13,695 bases of DNA, taken from contig JAOZTW010000059.1 of the NCBI GenBank assembly GCA_029938985.1, forward strand, positions 1 through 13,695. Reading direction: 5' to 3'. The notes beneath the pieces were generated by a model, which saw only the letters and a program-made list of their open reading frames with translations, searched no databases and had not been told where the DNA came from. This DNA is from Bacteroidales bacterium (GTDB lineage: Bacteria > Bacteroidota > Bacteroidia > Bacteroidales > JAOZQN01). Position 1 is the stretch's first letter; each line of letters begins with the position of its first letter. Made by a program: the position numbers and the translations under genes. Of the stretch, positions 1 to 6,977 are shown piece by piece.

Positions 1-76
1 TTAATATTTCAAAAGTAACGAAGAAATTGATACTCGTGAAAAACGCCAACAATTTATAATATTTAATAAAAACATA

Positions 77-1420
77 ATGAAACTTCAAAACTTAACAGCT
101 ATTTCTCCTATTGACGGTAGATATGGCAACAAAACCAACGAATTAACAGAGTATTTTTCAGAATATGGACTTATCAAATATAGAGTTCTTGTTGAAATAG
201 AATATTTTATAGCACTTTGTAGTTATCCTTTACCTCAATTAAAAAATATTGATAAAAAATTTTATAAACAATTGCGAAAATTGTATCGTAACTTTACAGT
301 GGAAGATGCACAAAAAATAAAAGATATTGAAGCTGTTACAAATCACGATGTTAAGGCGGTGGAATACTTTATTAAAGAAAAATTTGATGAACTTGGGTTG
401 TCTGACTGTAAGGAGTTTATTCATTTTGGATTAACCTCACAAGATATAAACAATACAGCTGTTCCATATTCTTTGCAACTTGCAATAAACGAGGTATATA
501 TACCAATTATTGAACAACTTATTTCAAAACTATTTGACCTTTCGGAAGAATGGGCAAATATACCTATGCTTGCCAAAACTCATGGTCAACCAGCATCGCC
601 AACTCGGCTTGGTAAAGAAATACAGGTATTTATTGAAAGACTTCAAAAACAGCTTGGTATGATGCGTTTTATTCCTATTTCTGCAAAATTTGGTGGGGCA
701 ACTGGCAACTTTAATGCTCATGTGGTGGCGTATCCAAATATTAACTGGGAAGAGTTTGCTAATTCGTTTGTAAATCACGTGCTTAACTTGGAACGTTGTC
801 AAACAACTACTCAAATAGAACACTACGACAATATGGCAGCTATGTTTGATAATATGAAAAGAATAAATACTATTTTAATTGATTTTTGCAGAGATGTATG
901 GACTTATGTATCAATGAATTATTTTAAACAAAAAATAAAAAAAGGCGAAGTTGGTTCATCGGCAATGCCACACAAAGTTAATCCAATAGATTTTGAAAAC
1001 GCAGAAGGAAATTTGGGAATTGCAAATGCTATTTTTGAACATTTATCAATAAAATTACCTATTTCAAGACTACAAAGAGATTTAACCGACTCTACTGTTA
1101 CCCGAAATATTGGAACACCAATAGCTCACTGTTTAATTTCTTTTAAATCAATACTTAAAGGTTTAAATAAATTGATTGTAAACCAAGATGCAATCCGTAA
1201 AGACTTGGACGAAAACTGGGCAGTAGTTGCAGAAGCAATTCAAACAATTTTACGAAGAGAGGCGTATCCAAACCCTTATGAGGCTTTAAAAGAATTGACT
1301 CGCACAAATAGTAAAATTACTGAAAAAAGTATTTCCGTTTTTATCAATAACCTTGAAGTTGATAACAGTATTAAAGAGGAATTATTGAAAATTACACCTT
1401 ATAATTATGTAGGAATATAA
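77..1420 (+). CDS. purB: Adenylosuccinate lyase
   Basis: Cytosolic enzyme of purine synthesis. It releases fumarate from SAICAR in the de novo pathway and from adenylosuccinate in the last step to AMP. The 447-residue product is close to the E. coli PurB length (456) and keeps the N-terminal family signature LTAISPIDGRYG. The fumarate-lyase signature GSSAMPHKVNP covers residues 293-303, with the catalytic-loop serines at 294/295, Lys300 and Asn302. The general acid/base His169 lies in AKTHGQPASPT. No key residue is missing. The start is the ATG at 77, because the conserved N-terminus begins there. The same frame is open back to a stop at 2-4, but those codons show no PurB-like sequence. The gene appears monocistronic: 299 bp separate it from the next gene. 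It is a housekeeping gene and probably marks the native left border of the accessory region. Identification is near certain. Confidence 0.97.
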   Translation: MKLQNLTAISPIDGRYGNKTNELTEYFSEYGLIKYRVLVEIEYFIALCSYPLPQLKNIDKKFYKQLRKLYRNFTVEDAQKIKDIEAVTNHDVKAVEYFIKEKFDELGLSDCKEFIHFGLTSQDINNTAVPYSLQLAINEVYIPIIEQLISKLFDLSEEWANIPMLAKTHGQPASPTRLGKEIQVFIERLQKQLGMMRFIPISAKFGGATGNFNAHVVAYPNINWEEFANSFVNHVLNLERCQTTTQIEHYDNMAAMFDNMKRINTILIDFCRDVWTYVSMNYFKQKIKKGEVGSSAMPHKVNPIDFENAEGNLGIANAIFEHLSIKLPISRLQRDLTDSTVTRNIGTPIAHCLISFKSILKGLNKLIVNQDAIRKDLDENWAVVAEAIQTILRREAYPNPYEALKELTRTNSKITEKSISVFINNLEVDNSIKEELLKITPYNYVGI

Positions 1421-1428
1421 GGTAATTA

Positions 1429-1515
1429 GGAATTAAGAATTAGGAATTGGTTTACACCTTAAAATTCTATTATTTATAAATTTTTTGTTAATAAAACAAA
1501 GTCTTACAATAGAAT
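1429..1515. repeat. Dispersed intergenic repeat, copy A
   Basis: This copy matches copy B (about 9131-9217). A 37-bp stretch, 1429-1465, is identical to 9131-9167, and the following 50 bp are clearly alike with scattered substitutions and small indels. It starts with three GAATTRR heptads (1430-1450), continues through a shared TTTACACCTTAAAAT, and contains a small AT-rich palindrome (TTTGTT 1484-1489, AACAAA 1495-1500). The copy lies directly after purB, in the same orientation as copy B. Its function is unknown. It may be a genome-wide interspersed repeat or the footprint of an insertion. Confidence 0.8.
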
Positions 1516-1674
1516 AGATAATTAGCAAAAATAAAAAAATGATAATAAAATATAGATTTAAACCTATATAGTTAGTTTGAAAATGAGTGTTTTAAATAAT
1601 TTTTATAGGATAAAAAAAAAGGGTATTAGTGAATAATTCAACAATATGTCAGTTTATGTATAAAAGGATAATAA

Positions 1675-1709
1675 CACTAACCACTAACCACTAACAACTA
1701 ACCACTAAC
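1675..1709. repeat. Heptanucleotide tandem repeat (CACTAAC) upstream of the R-M start codon
   Basis: Five consecutive heptads occur at 1675, 1682, 1689, 1696 and 1703. Four are CACTAAC and one (1696) is AACTAAC; a degenerate AACTTCT follows. The array ends 10 bp before the ATG at 1720, so it lies in the untranslated leader or promoter. An in-frame TAA at 1699-1701 shows it is not part of the coding frame. A change in copy number would shift leader or promoter spacing by 7 bp per unit. Confidence 0.85.
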
Positions 1710-1719
1710 AACTTCTATT

Positions 1720-4700
1720 ATGGATAACAAAAATTTAATACGAAGTGTAAACAGGGTGTATAAAAATCAAAAGATTTTGTATGCTGATTTAGAGAATTTT
1801 GCGAAACAATTTGATATTTTTCGTTCAAAAATAGATACACAACAACGAGAAGAACATTTAAAATATATTTTAAGAGATTTTTTGAAAAAAACTTTTTATG
1901 AAAATAAAACTGTAAATACTAAAGGAGATTTTGATTTTGCTATTCATCTCAATCAAAACGAACAAAGCAAAGTTGGCGTGATAATAGAAACCAAAACTCC
2001 ACAAAGTACAGAGATGATTACTGAAAATGATTTACAGGCTAAATCAATGTATCAGAGTTTGTTGTATTATTTGCAAGAACGAATAATTAACAAAAATAAT
2101 GATTTAAAAAATATTATTATTACCAATTTTTATCAATGGTTTATTTTTGATGCCAATGATTTTGAAAAGTTGTTTTTTGAAAATAAAGACCTACAAAACG
2201 ATTTTATTAATTGGAATAAAGGAATAAAAACAAGTAAAAAAACAGATTTATTTTATAAAGAAATTGCACCAAAATACATAAAACAGGCAGTAGATAATTT
2301 TTTGCCTTATGTGTTTTTTAATATTAATGATATTGAAAACAATATTGAAAACGCTGAGCAACAGCGTGGAATGCTGACTATGTATAAAATATTTTCGCAA
2401 GAATATTTATTAAAAAAATCTTTTCCCAATACAGGAAATACCTTAGATACAAAATTTTACTACGAGCTACTTCATATTGTAGGTATGGAGGAGCAAATGC
2501 TGGCTGGCAAAAAAATTATTACTCGCAAAAAAATAAAGCAAAATGCGTCGTTGATAGAAAATACTATTAAATTGTTAAAAACAGAAAACAGATTAAAATA
2601 TGTAGAAGACCCTGAACAATACGGAAATACAGAAGACGAGCAGATAGAAAACATTGCTCTGGAGCTGTGTATTATGTGGATAAATCGTATTATTTTTTTA
2701 AAACTTTTAGAGTCACAATTAATTACATATCACAATAAAAATAATGATTATAGTTTTTTGAACATAAAAACTATAAAAGATTATGGCGAACTACATGAGT
2801 TGTTTTTTGAGGTGCTTGCCAAAAAGAAGAATGACAGAGAAAATTATGTGAAAACAAAATTTGATAAAATACCATATCTTAACAGTTCTTTGTTTGAAAT
2901 AAGCAAATTAGAGGATAAGGTTATACGTATAAATAGTTTGAAAAATCATTTGAAACTACCTGTTTTTTCGGGAGGTGTTTTGAAAAATAAAACAGAATTA
3001 CACACTTTACAATACTTTTTTGAATTTCTTGATGCTTTTGATTTTACGACAACAAAACCTGAAGAGGTTCAAAAAGAACAAAAAAATCTAATAAACTCCG
3101 CTGTACTTGGGCTAATTTTTGAAAAATTAAATGGTTATAAAGAAGGTTCGTTTTTTACACCTGGCAATATAACCATGTATATGAGCCGTGAAATTATTAG
3201 ACGCACTGTTGTGGATAAATTTAGAGAGGCGGGCTATAAAAATGTTCATGATTTTGAAAGTATTGAAGATTTAATTAGCAATCGTACAGAGGCTAACGAA
3301 ATTATTAATAGTATAAAAATATGTGACCCTGCGGTTGGTTCGGGGCATTTTCTTGTCTCGGCATTAAACGAACTAATTGCAATAAAATCGGAGCTTGGTA
3401 TTCTACAATATCGTAACGGGAACAGAATAAAAAATTATAAGACAGAAATCATTAACGATGAATTAATAATAACAGATAAAGACACCGAAGAAATATTTGA
3501 ATATACCTTAAATCAAAAAAATAACCCTATTGATTATAAACAAAACTTACAGGAGGCTTTGTTTCACGAAAAAGAAACAATAATTGAAAACTGCCTTTTT
3601 GGTGTGGATATAAATGCAAATTCTGTAAATATTTGTAGATTGCGATTGTGGATTGAATTATTGAAAAATGCTTATTATAAGCCTGTTGGCGATAATGAAA
3701 AATCCCTACAATTACACACTTTGCCCAATATTGATATTAATATAAAAACGGGAAACTCGTTGATAAGTCAATTTACTTTGAATGGAAATGGTAGAACTAT
3801 TAAACGTAAAGGAGTAGCATTAAAAAAAATGCGAATTGCTACAAAAAAATATAAAGAACAAGTAATTATTTATAAATCAACAAATGATAAAATAACAAAA
3901 CAAAAAGCCGAGAATAAAATAGAAGAACTAAAAAAACAATTTTCAAATTTTTCGAACCCAAACGATAAAGATTATAAAATATTAAAGAAAAAAAAATCGG
4001 TACTTTTAGAAGTACAAAGCCAAAATCCAGCTTTGATGACCGATGATGATAGAAAAAATTGGATACATAATTTAAACACTTTACCAAAAAAAGTAGAAGA
4101 ATTAGAACAAGAATATAAAAAAAAACTTAAAAATATTTACGGTAAAGCTTTTGAATGGCGTTTTGAATTTCCCGAAGTTTTAGACGATGACGGAAATTTT
4201 AAAGGTTTTGATGTAATCATTGGAAATCCGCCGTATATTGGAGTACGAACAGCACAAATTGATAAAAAACAAAGTAATTATTATAAAGAAAATCATAAAT
4301 TAGCAGTTGGACAATACGATTTATTTGGCTTATTTATAGAGCTTAGTTTTAATATATTAAAGAAAAAAGGTTATCATTCGTTTATTATTTCAAAGCGTTT
4401 TGTGGCAAACCAAAATTTTAAAGAACTTAGAAATTTTTGTATAAAAGATTTTAACATTTATAAATTTGCGGATTCGGCAATGCCTTTTAATAATACAAAA
4501 GTAGAATCGTGTATTATTTTTAATGAAAAAGGAAGTTATAGTGAAAAAATTACAATTAACTCTATTTTACATTATAAAATAACTGAATTGGGAGAAATAA
4601 ACAAAGATTTAGTTAGTACAATGCCGTTTAATATTTTACCAGTATATATATCAACAGACTCAGTAAAACTTATTAACAAAATTACTTTAAAAAATAAAAT

Positions 4701-5325
4701 TGTTAAATTGGGAGAAGTAGTTGATATAATTAGAGGATTTGAATTTGGTTACAATCATAAAAGTATTTCAAAAAAAAAGACAAAATATAAAATTATAAGG
4801 GGTAGCAACATTGTAAAATATGCAGTGGAATTTGATAATTTCTATGTAAAAGCTAATTTTAATGATTCGAAAAAATTTAAAAAAGAAAAATATTTTTTAA
4901 GCACCCCAAAATTATTAACACGTTTTGTTTCAAATAAGTTAATTTTTGCATACGATAATACTGGCTATTGTAATACAAATGTTGTATATAATATTCATTT
5001 AAAAAACAATGAGTACGATTTAAAATATCTACTCGCTCTTGTAAATTCAAAATTATTGGACTTTTACTTTTTCAATATTTATTCAAACAATGATAAAGTT
5101 TTTCCACATATTCAGAAAAATCAATTGGAAACTATTCCAATAATAGAGTTGGAAAAAAAAGAACAAAAACCTTTTATTAAATTAGTTAATAAAATTTTAA
5201 AATTAAAAAAAGAAACCCCCAAAGCAGATACTTTGCAACTTGAAAATGAAATAGATATGTTGGTTTACAAGCTTTATAATTTGACAAAAGAAGAGATTAA
5301 AATTATTGAAAATGAAACAACTTGA
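1720..5325 (+). CDS. Type IIG (Eco57I-like) restriction endonuclease-methyltransferase
   Basis: Single-chain enzyme expected to cut DNA and to methylate adenine N6 at the same target, using S-adenosylmethionine. Domain order over 1201 residues: N-terminal PD-(D/E)XK nuclease, with D70/D72 and E90-T-K92 followed by a QAKSMYQ helix; helical connector (about 150-460); gamma-class methyltransferase with SFFTP (477-481), motif I DPAVGSGHF (536-544), motif II VD (629-630) and motif III-like GNS (678-680); Lys-rich helical linker (about 700-820); motif IV NPPY (836-839); motifs V-VIII; a TaqI-like C-terminal recognition domain to about 1150; and a C-terminal block identical to that of the next gene. 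Every catalytic motif is present, so it should be active. Its stop overlaps the start of the next gene by 14 bp. The CACTAAC heptads lie just upstream. PglX of BREX is unlikely: a nuclease is present and no other BREX gene is seen. The target sequence cannot be predicted. Confidence 0.92.
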   Translation: MDNKNLIRSVNRVYKNQKILYADLENFAKQFDIFRSKIDTQQREEHLKYILRDFLKKTFYENKTVNTKGDFDFAIHLNQNEQSKVGVIIETKTPQSTEMITENDLQAKSMYQSLLYYLQERIINKNNDLKNIIITNFYQWFIFDANDFEKLFFENKDLQNDFINWNKGIKTSKKTDLFYKEIAPKYIKQAVDNFLPYVFFNINDIENNIENAEQQRGMLTMYKIFSQEYLLKKSFPNTGNTLDTKFYYELLHIVGMEEQMLAGKKIITRKKIKQNASLIENTIKLLKTENRLKYVEDPEQYGNTEDEQIENIALELCIMWINRIIFLKLLESQLITYHNKNNDYSFLNIKTIKDYGELHELFFEVLAKKKNDRENYVKTKFDKIPYLNSSLFEISKLEDKVIRINSLKNHLKLPVFSGGVLKNKTELHTLQYFFEFLDAFDFTTTKPEEVQKEQKNLINSAVLGLIFEKLNGYKEGSFFTPGNITMYMSREIIRRTVVDKFREAGYKNVHDFESIEDLISNRTEANEIINSIKICDPAVGSGHFLVSALNELIAIKSELGILQYRNGNRIKNYKTEIINDELIITDKDTEEIFEYTLNQKNNPIDYKQNLQEALFHEKETIIENCLFGVDINANSVNICRLRLWIELLKNAYYKPVGDNEKSLQLHTLPNIDINIKTGNSLISQFTLNGNGRTIKRKGVALKKMRIATKKYKEQVIIYKSTNDKITKQKAENKIEELKKQFSNFSNPNDKDYKILKKKKSVLLEVQSQNPALMTDDDRKNWIHNLNTLPKKVEELEQEYKKKLKNIYGKAFEWRFEFPEVLDDDGNFKGFDVIIGNPPYIGVRTAQIDKKQSNYYKENHKLAVGQYDLFGLFIELSFNILKKKGYHSFIISKRFVANQNFKELRNFCIKDFNIYKFADSAMPFNNTKVESCIIFNEKGSYSEKITINSILHYKITELGEINKDLVSTMPFNILPVYISTDSVKLINKITLKNKIVKLGEVVDIIRGFEFGYNHKSISKKKTKYKIIRGSNIVKYAVEFDNFYVKANFNDSKKFKKEKYFLSTPKLLTRFVSNKLIFAYDNTGYCNTNVVYNIHLKNNEYDLKYLLALVNSKLLDFYFFNIYSNNDKVFPHIQKNQLETIPIIELEKKEQKPFIKLVNKILKLKKETPKADTLQLENEIDMLVYKLYNLTKEEIKIIENETT
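4189..4235 (+). repeat. Short homology to the module repeats at the NPPY of the first R-M gene
   Basis: Bases 4189-4215 are identical over 27 bp to 5480-5506. After four differing bases, another 14 bp match (ATTGGAAATCCGCC). The segment encodes DGNFKGFDV, then the NPPY motif. It is the only stretch where the full-length gene matches the 5' part of the module repeats at DNA level, so it is the likely left crossover point for any TRD exchange. Upstream of it, the corresponding FEW..EFP coding sequence matches only at protein level. Confidence 0.8.
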
Positions 5326-5527
5326 TTTATTTAATAAAGAAGACGATTTTTTGCAAAAAGCAGAAGAGTATCTCGCAAAAATGGAACAAGAAATAAGCGA
5401 ACTTGAAGAACAGGAGCGTTTTTTTGAAGAAAGTCAAGCTTTTGAATGGGCAGAAGAATTTCCTCAAATATGTGATAAAGACGGAAATTTTAAAGGTTTT
5501 GATGTAGTTATTGGAAATCCGCCTTAT
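5161..5527 (+). repeat. Module repeat R1 (C-terminus, overlap, N-terminus to NPPY)
   Basis: Direct repeat of 6611-6977, offset 1450 bp, with three mismatches in 367 bp (at 5178, 5492 and 5512). Bases 5179-5491 (313 bp) are identical. Its first half encodes the C-terminal block of the full-length enzyme (KPFIKLVNKIL to ENETT). It then spans the 14-bp stop/start overlap and encodes the first 72 residues of the second gene, ending exactly at NPPY. It starts right after an A8 tract (5153-5160). Confidence 0.97.
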
Positions 5528-6775
5528 ATTCGTCAAGAACAATTAGTTAGATACAAAGATTATTACAAAAGTCAATATAGTGTTTATAATGGTAAAGCCG
5601 ATATTTTGACATATTTTATAGAACGTGCTTTTTATCTTTTACATAAAGATAGACATTTTGGATTTATTGTGTCCAGTAAATTTACTCGTACAGAATATGG
5701 TAGAGAATTGAGAAAGTTTATAGTAAAAAACTGCACTATAAATAGTTTAACCGATTTTGTGGGTTACAAAGTTTTTGATGAAGCTACAGTTGATACGATA
5801 ATATTGAATTTGAAAAAAGGAAAAAATGAACAAAAAAAAATAAATTATTGTAAAATAGACCATGATTTAAAAAAAGAAACTATTTATTCTTATTTTCAAA
5901 ATAATAAAATATCAATTCCTGTAACAAATATCAACGAAAATTCATTTATTTTTGCAAATGAGGAGTCTATGAAAATTCGTGAAAAAATTAAAAAAAATGG
6001 AATTTTATTGAAAAATTGGGATATAAAAATAAATTTTGGAATAAAAACAGGTTTAACTAAGGCTTTTATTATTGATAAAAAAACAAAAGATAAACTGATA
6101 AAACAAGATAAAAATAATGAGAAAATTTTAAAACCTGTTTTAAGAGGTAGAGATATAAAAAAATATTCAATAAATTTTGAGAACTTATATTTAATAAATT
6201 CACATAATGGTATAAAATCACAAAAGATAAAACCAATTAATGTGAAAATTGATTATCCATTTGTTTACAAATTTTTATTAAAAAATAAAACAAAAATTAA
6301 AAAAAGACATGATAAAGGAACTCATTGGACTAATTTAAGAAATTGTGCTTATTTAAAAGATTTTTACAAACCAAAAATTGTTTATCAAGAAATTGCACAA
6401 ACTGGAAATTTTTGTTGGGATACAGATAATTATTATGTAAACCAATCATGTTACATTATGACTGGAGCAAATAAATATGTTTTGGCAGTATTAAATTCAA
6501 AATTAACAACATGGTATTTTAAAAATGTCTCAGTAATTTTAGGAAAAAAAGCCCTTAGATGGATTAAACAATATGTGGAACAAATACCAATTCCTCAAAT
6601 ATCTACAACCGAACAAAAACCTTTTATAAAATTAGTTAATAAAATTTTAAAATTAAAAAAAGAAACCCCCAAAGCAGATACTTTGCAACTTGAAAATGAA
6701 ATAGATATGTTGGTTTACAAGCTTTATAATTTGACAAAAGAAGAGATTAAAATTATTGAAAATGAAACAACTTGA
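5312..6775 (+). CDS. Half-methyltransferase/specificity module 2 (motif IV plus TaqI-like TRD)
   Basis: The product has 487 residues. Residues 1-72 are a short charged N-terminus with a predicted helix or coiled coil (about 12-45, rich in Glu and Lys), then FEWAEEFPQ, DGNFKGFDV and NPPY at 69-72. Methyltransferase motifs V-VIII follow (for example KADILTYFIERAF and FGFIVSSKF), then a distinct recognition domain (about 200-430) and the shared C-terminal block. There is no nuclease and no SAM-binding motif I, so it cannot methylate alone. It could pair with the SAM-binding half of the upstream enzyme, or serve as a donor cassette that replaces that enzyme's TRD. I chose ATG 5312; an in-frame TTG at 5306 is possible but weaker. 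The start lies inside the upstream stop region, so translation is probably coupled. The uninterrupted 1.46-kb frame argues against simple decay. Function in vivo is inferred. Confidence 0.87.
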   Translation: MKQLDLFNKEDDFLQKAEEYLAKMEQEISELEEQERFFEESQAFEWAEEFPQICDKDGNFKGFDVVIGNPPYIRQEQLVRYKDYYKSQYSVYNGKADILTYFIERAFYLLHKDRHFGFIVSSKFTRTEYGRELRKFIVKNCTINSLTDFVGYKVFDEATVDTIILNLKKGKNEQKKINYCKIDHDLKKETIYSYFQNNKISIPVTNINENSFIFANEESMKIREKIKKNGILLKNWDIKINFGIKTGLTKAFIIDKKTKDKLIKQDKNNEKILKPVLRGRDIKKYSINFENLYLINSHNGIKSQKIKPINVKIDYPFVYKFLLKNKTKIKKRHDKGTHWTNLRNCAYLKDFYKPKIVYQEIAQTGNFCWDTDNYYVNQSCYIMTGANKYVLAVLNSKLTTWYFKNVSVILGKKALRWIKQYVEQIPIPQISTTEQKPFIKLVNKILKLKKETPKADTLQLENEIDMLVYKLYNLTKEEIKIIENETT

Positions 6776-6977
6776 TTTATTTAATAAAGAAGACGATTTT
6801 TTGCAAAAAGCAGAAGAGTATCTCGCAAAAATGGAACAAGAAATAAGCGAACTTGAAGAACAGGAGCGTTTTTTTGAAGAAAGTCAAGCTTTTGAATGGG
6901 CAGAAGAATTTCCTCAAATATGTGATAAAGACGGAAATTTTGAAGGTTTTGATGTAGTTATAGGAAATCCGCCTTAT
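6611..6977 (+). repeat. Module repeat R2
   Basis: Second full copy of the 367-bp direct repeat (R1 at 5161-5527), at the junction of the second and third R-M genes. It differs at 6628, 6942 and 6962. The change at 6942 makes the third gene DGNFEGFDV instead of DGNFKGFDV; the other two are silent. Sequence on either side of the repeat diverges at once into unrelated TRD coding sequence. Recombination between R1 and R2 would remove exactly one module (1450 bp) and leave intact frames. Confidence 0.97.

Larger units (their letters stand above)
1421..1719. other. Intergenic region between purB and the R-M locus
   Basis: This 299-bp stretch has no credible gene. It holds a dispersed intergenic repeat (about 1429-1515), an A9 tract (1612-1620) followed by GGG, and five CACTAAC-type heptads (1675-1709) just before the R-M start codon. 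I looked for a Bacteroidota promoter (TTTG or TTG about 20 bp upstream of TAnnTTTG). The nearest -7-like element is TTAGTTTG at 1572-1579, one mismatch from consensus and with no clear -33 partner, so no promoter is called. No GC-rich hairpin plus T-run terminator follows purB. Confidence 0.6.

Noticed and set aside
530..823. Antisense open frame inside purB, and similar antisense frames within the R-M, TPM and M16 genes
   Set aside because: They lie opposite strongly conserved coding sequence and show no protein-like motifs of their own.
1675..1709. CRISPR array
   Set aside because: Units are contiguous 7-mers without spacers, and no cas genes are present.
5306..5311. TTG at 5306 (and the equivalent 6756) as start of the half-genes
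   Set aside because: ATG two codons downstream (5312, 6762) is in frame, and MKQLDLFN is a natural N-terminus at the overlap.
1720..5325. PglX of a BREX system
   Set aside because: An N-terminal PD-(D/E)XK nuclease is present and no other BREX gene is nearby.
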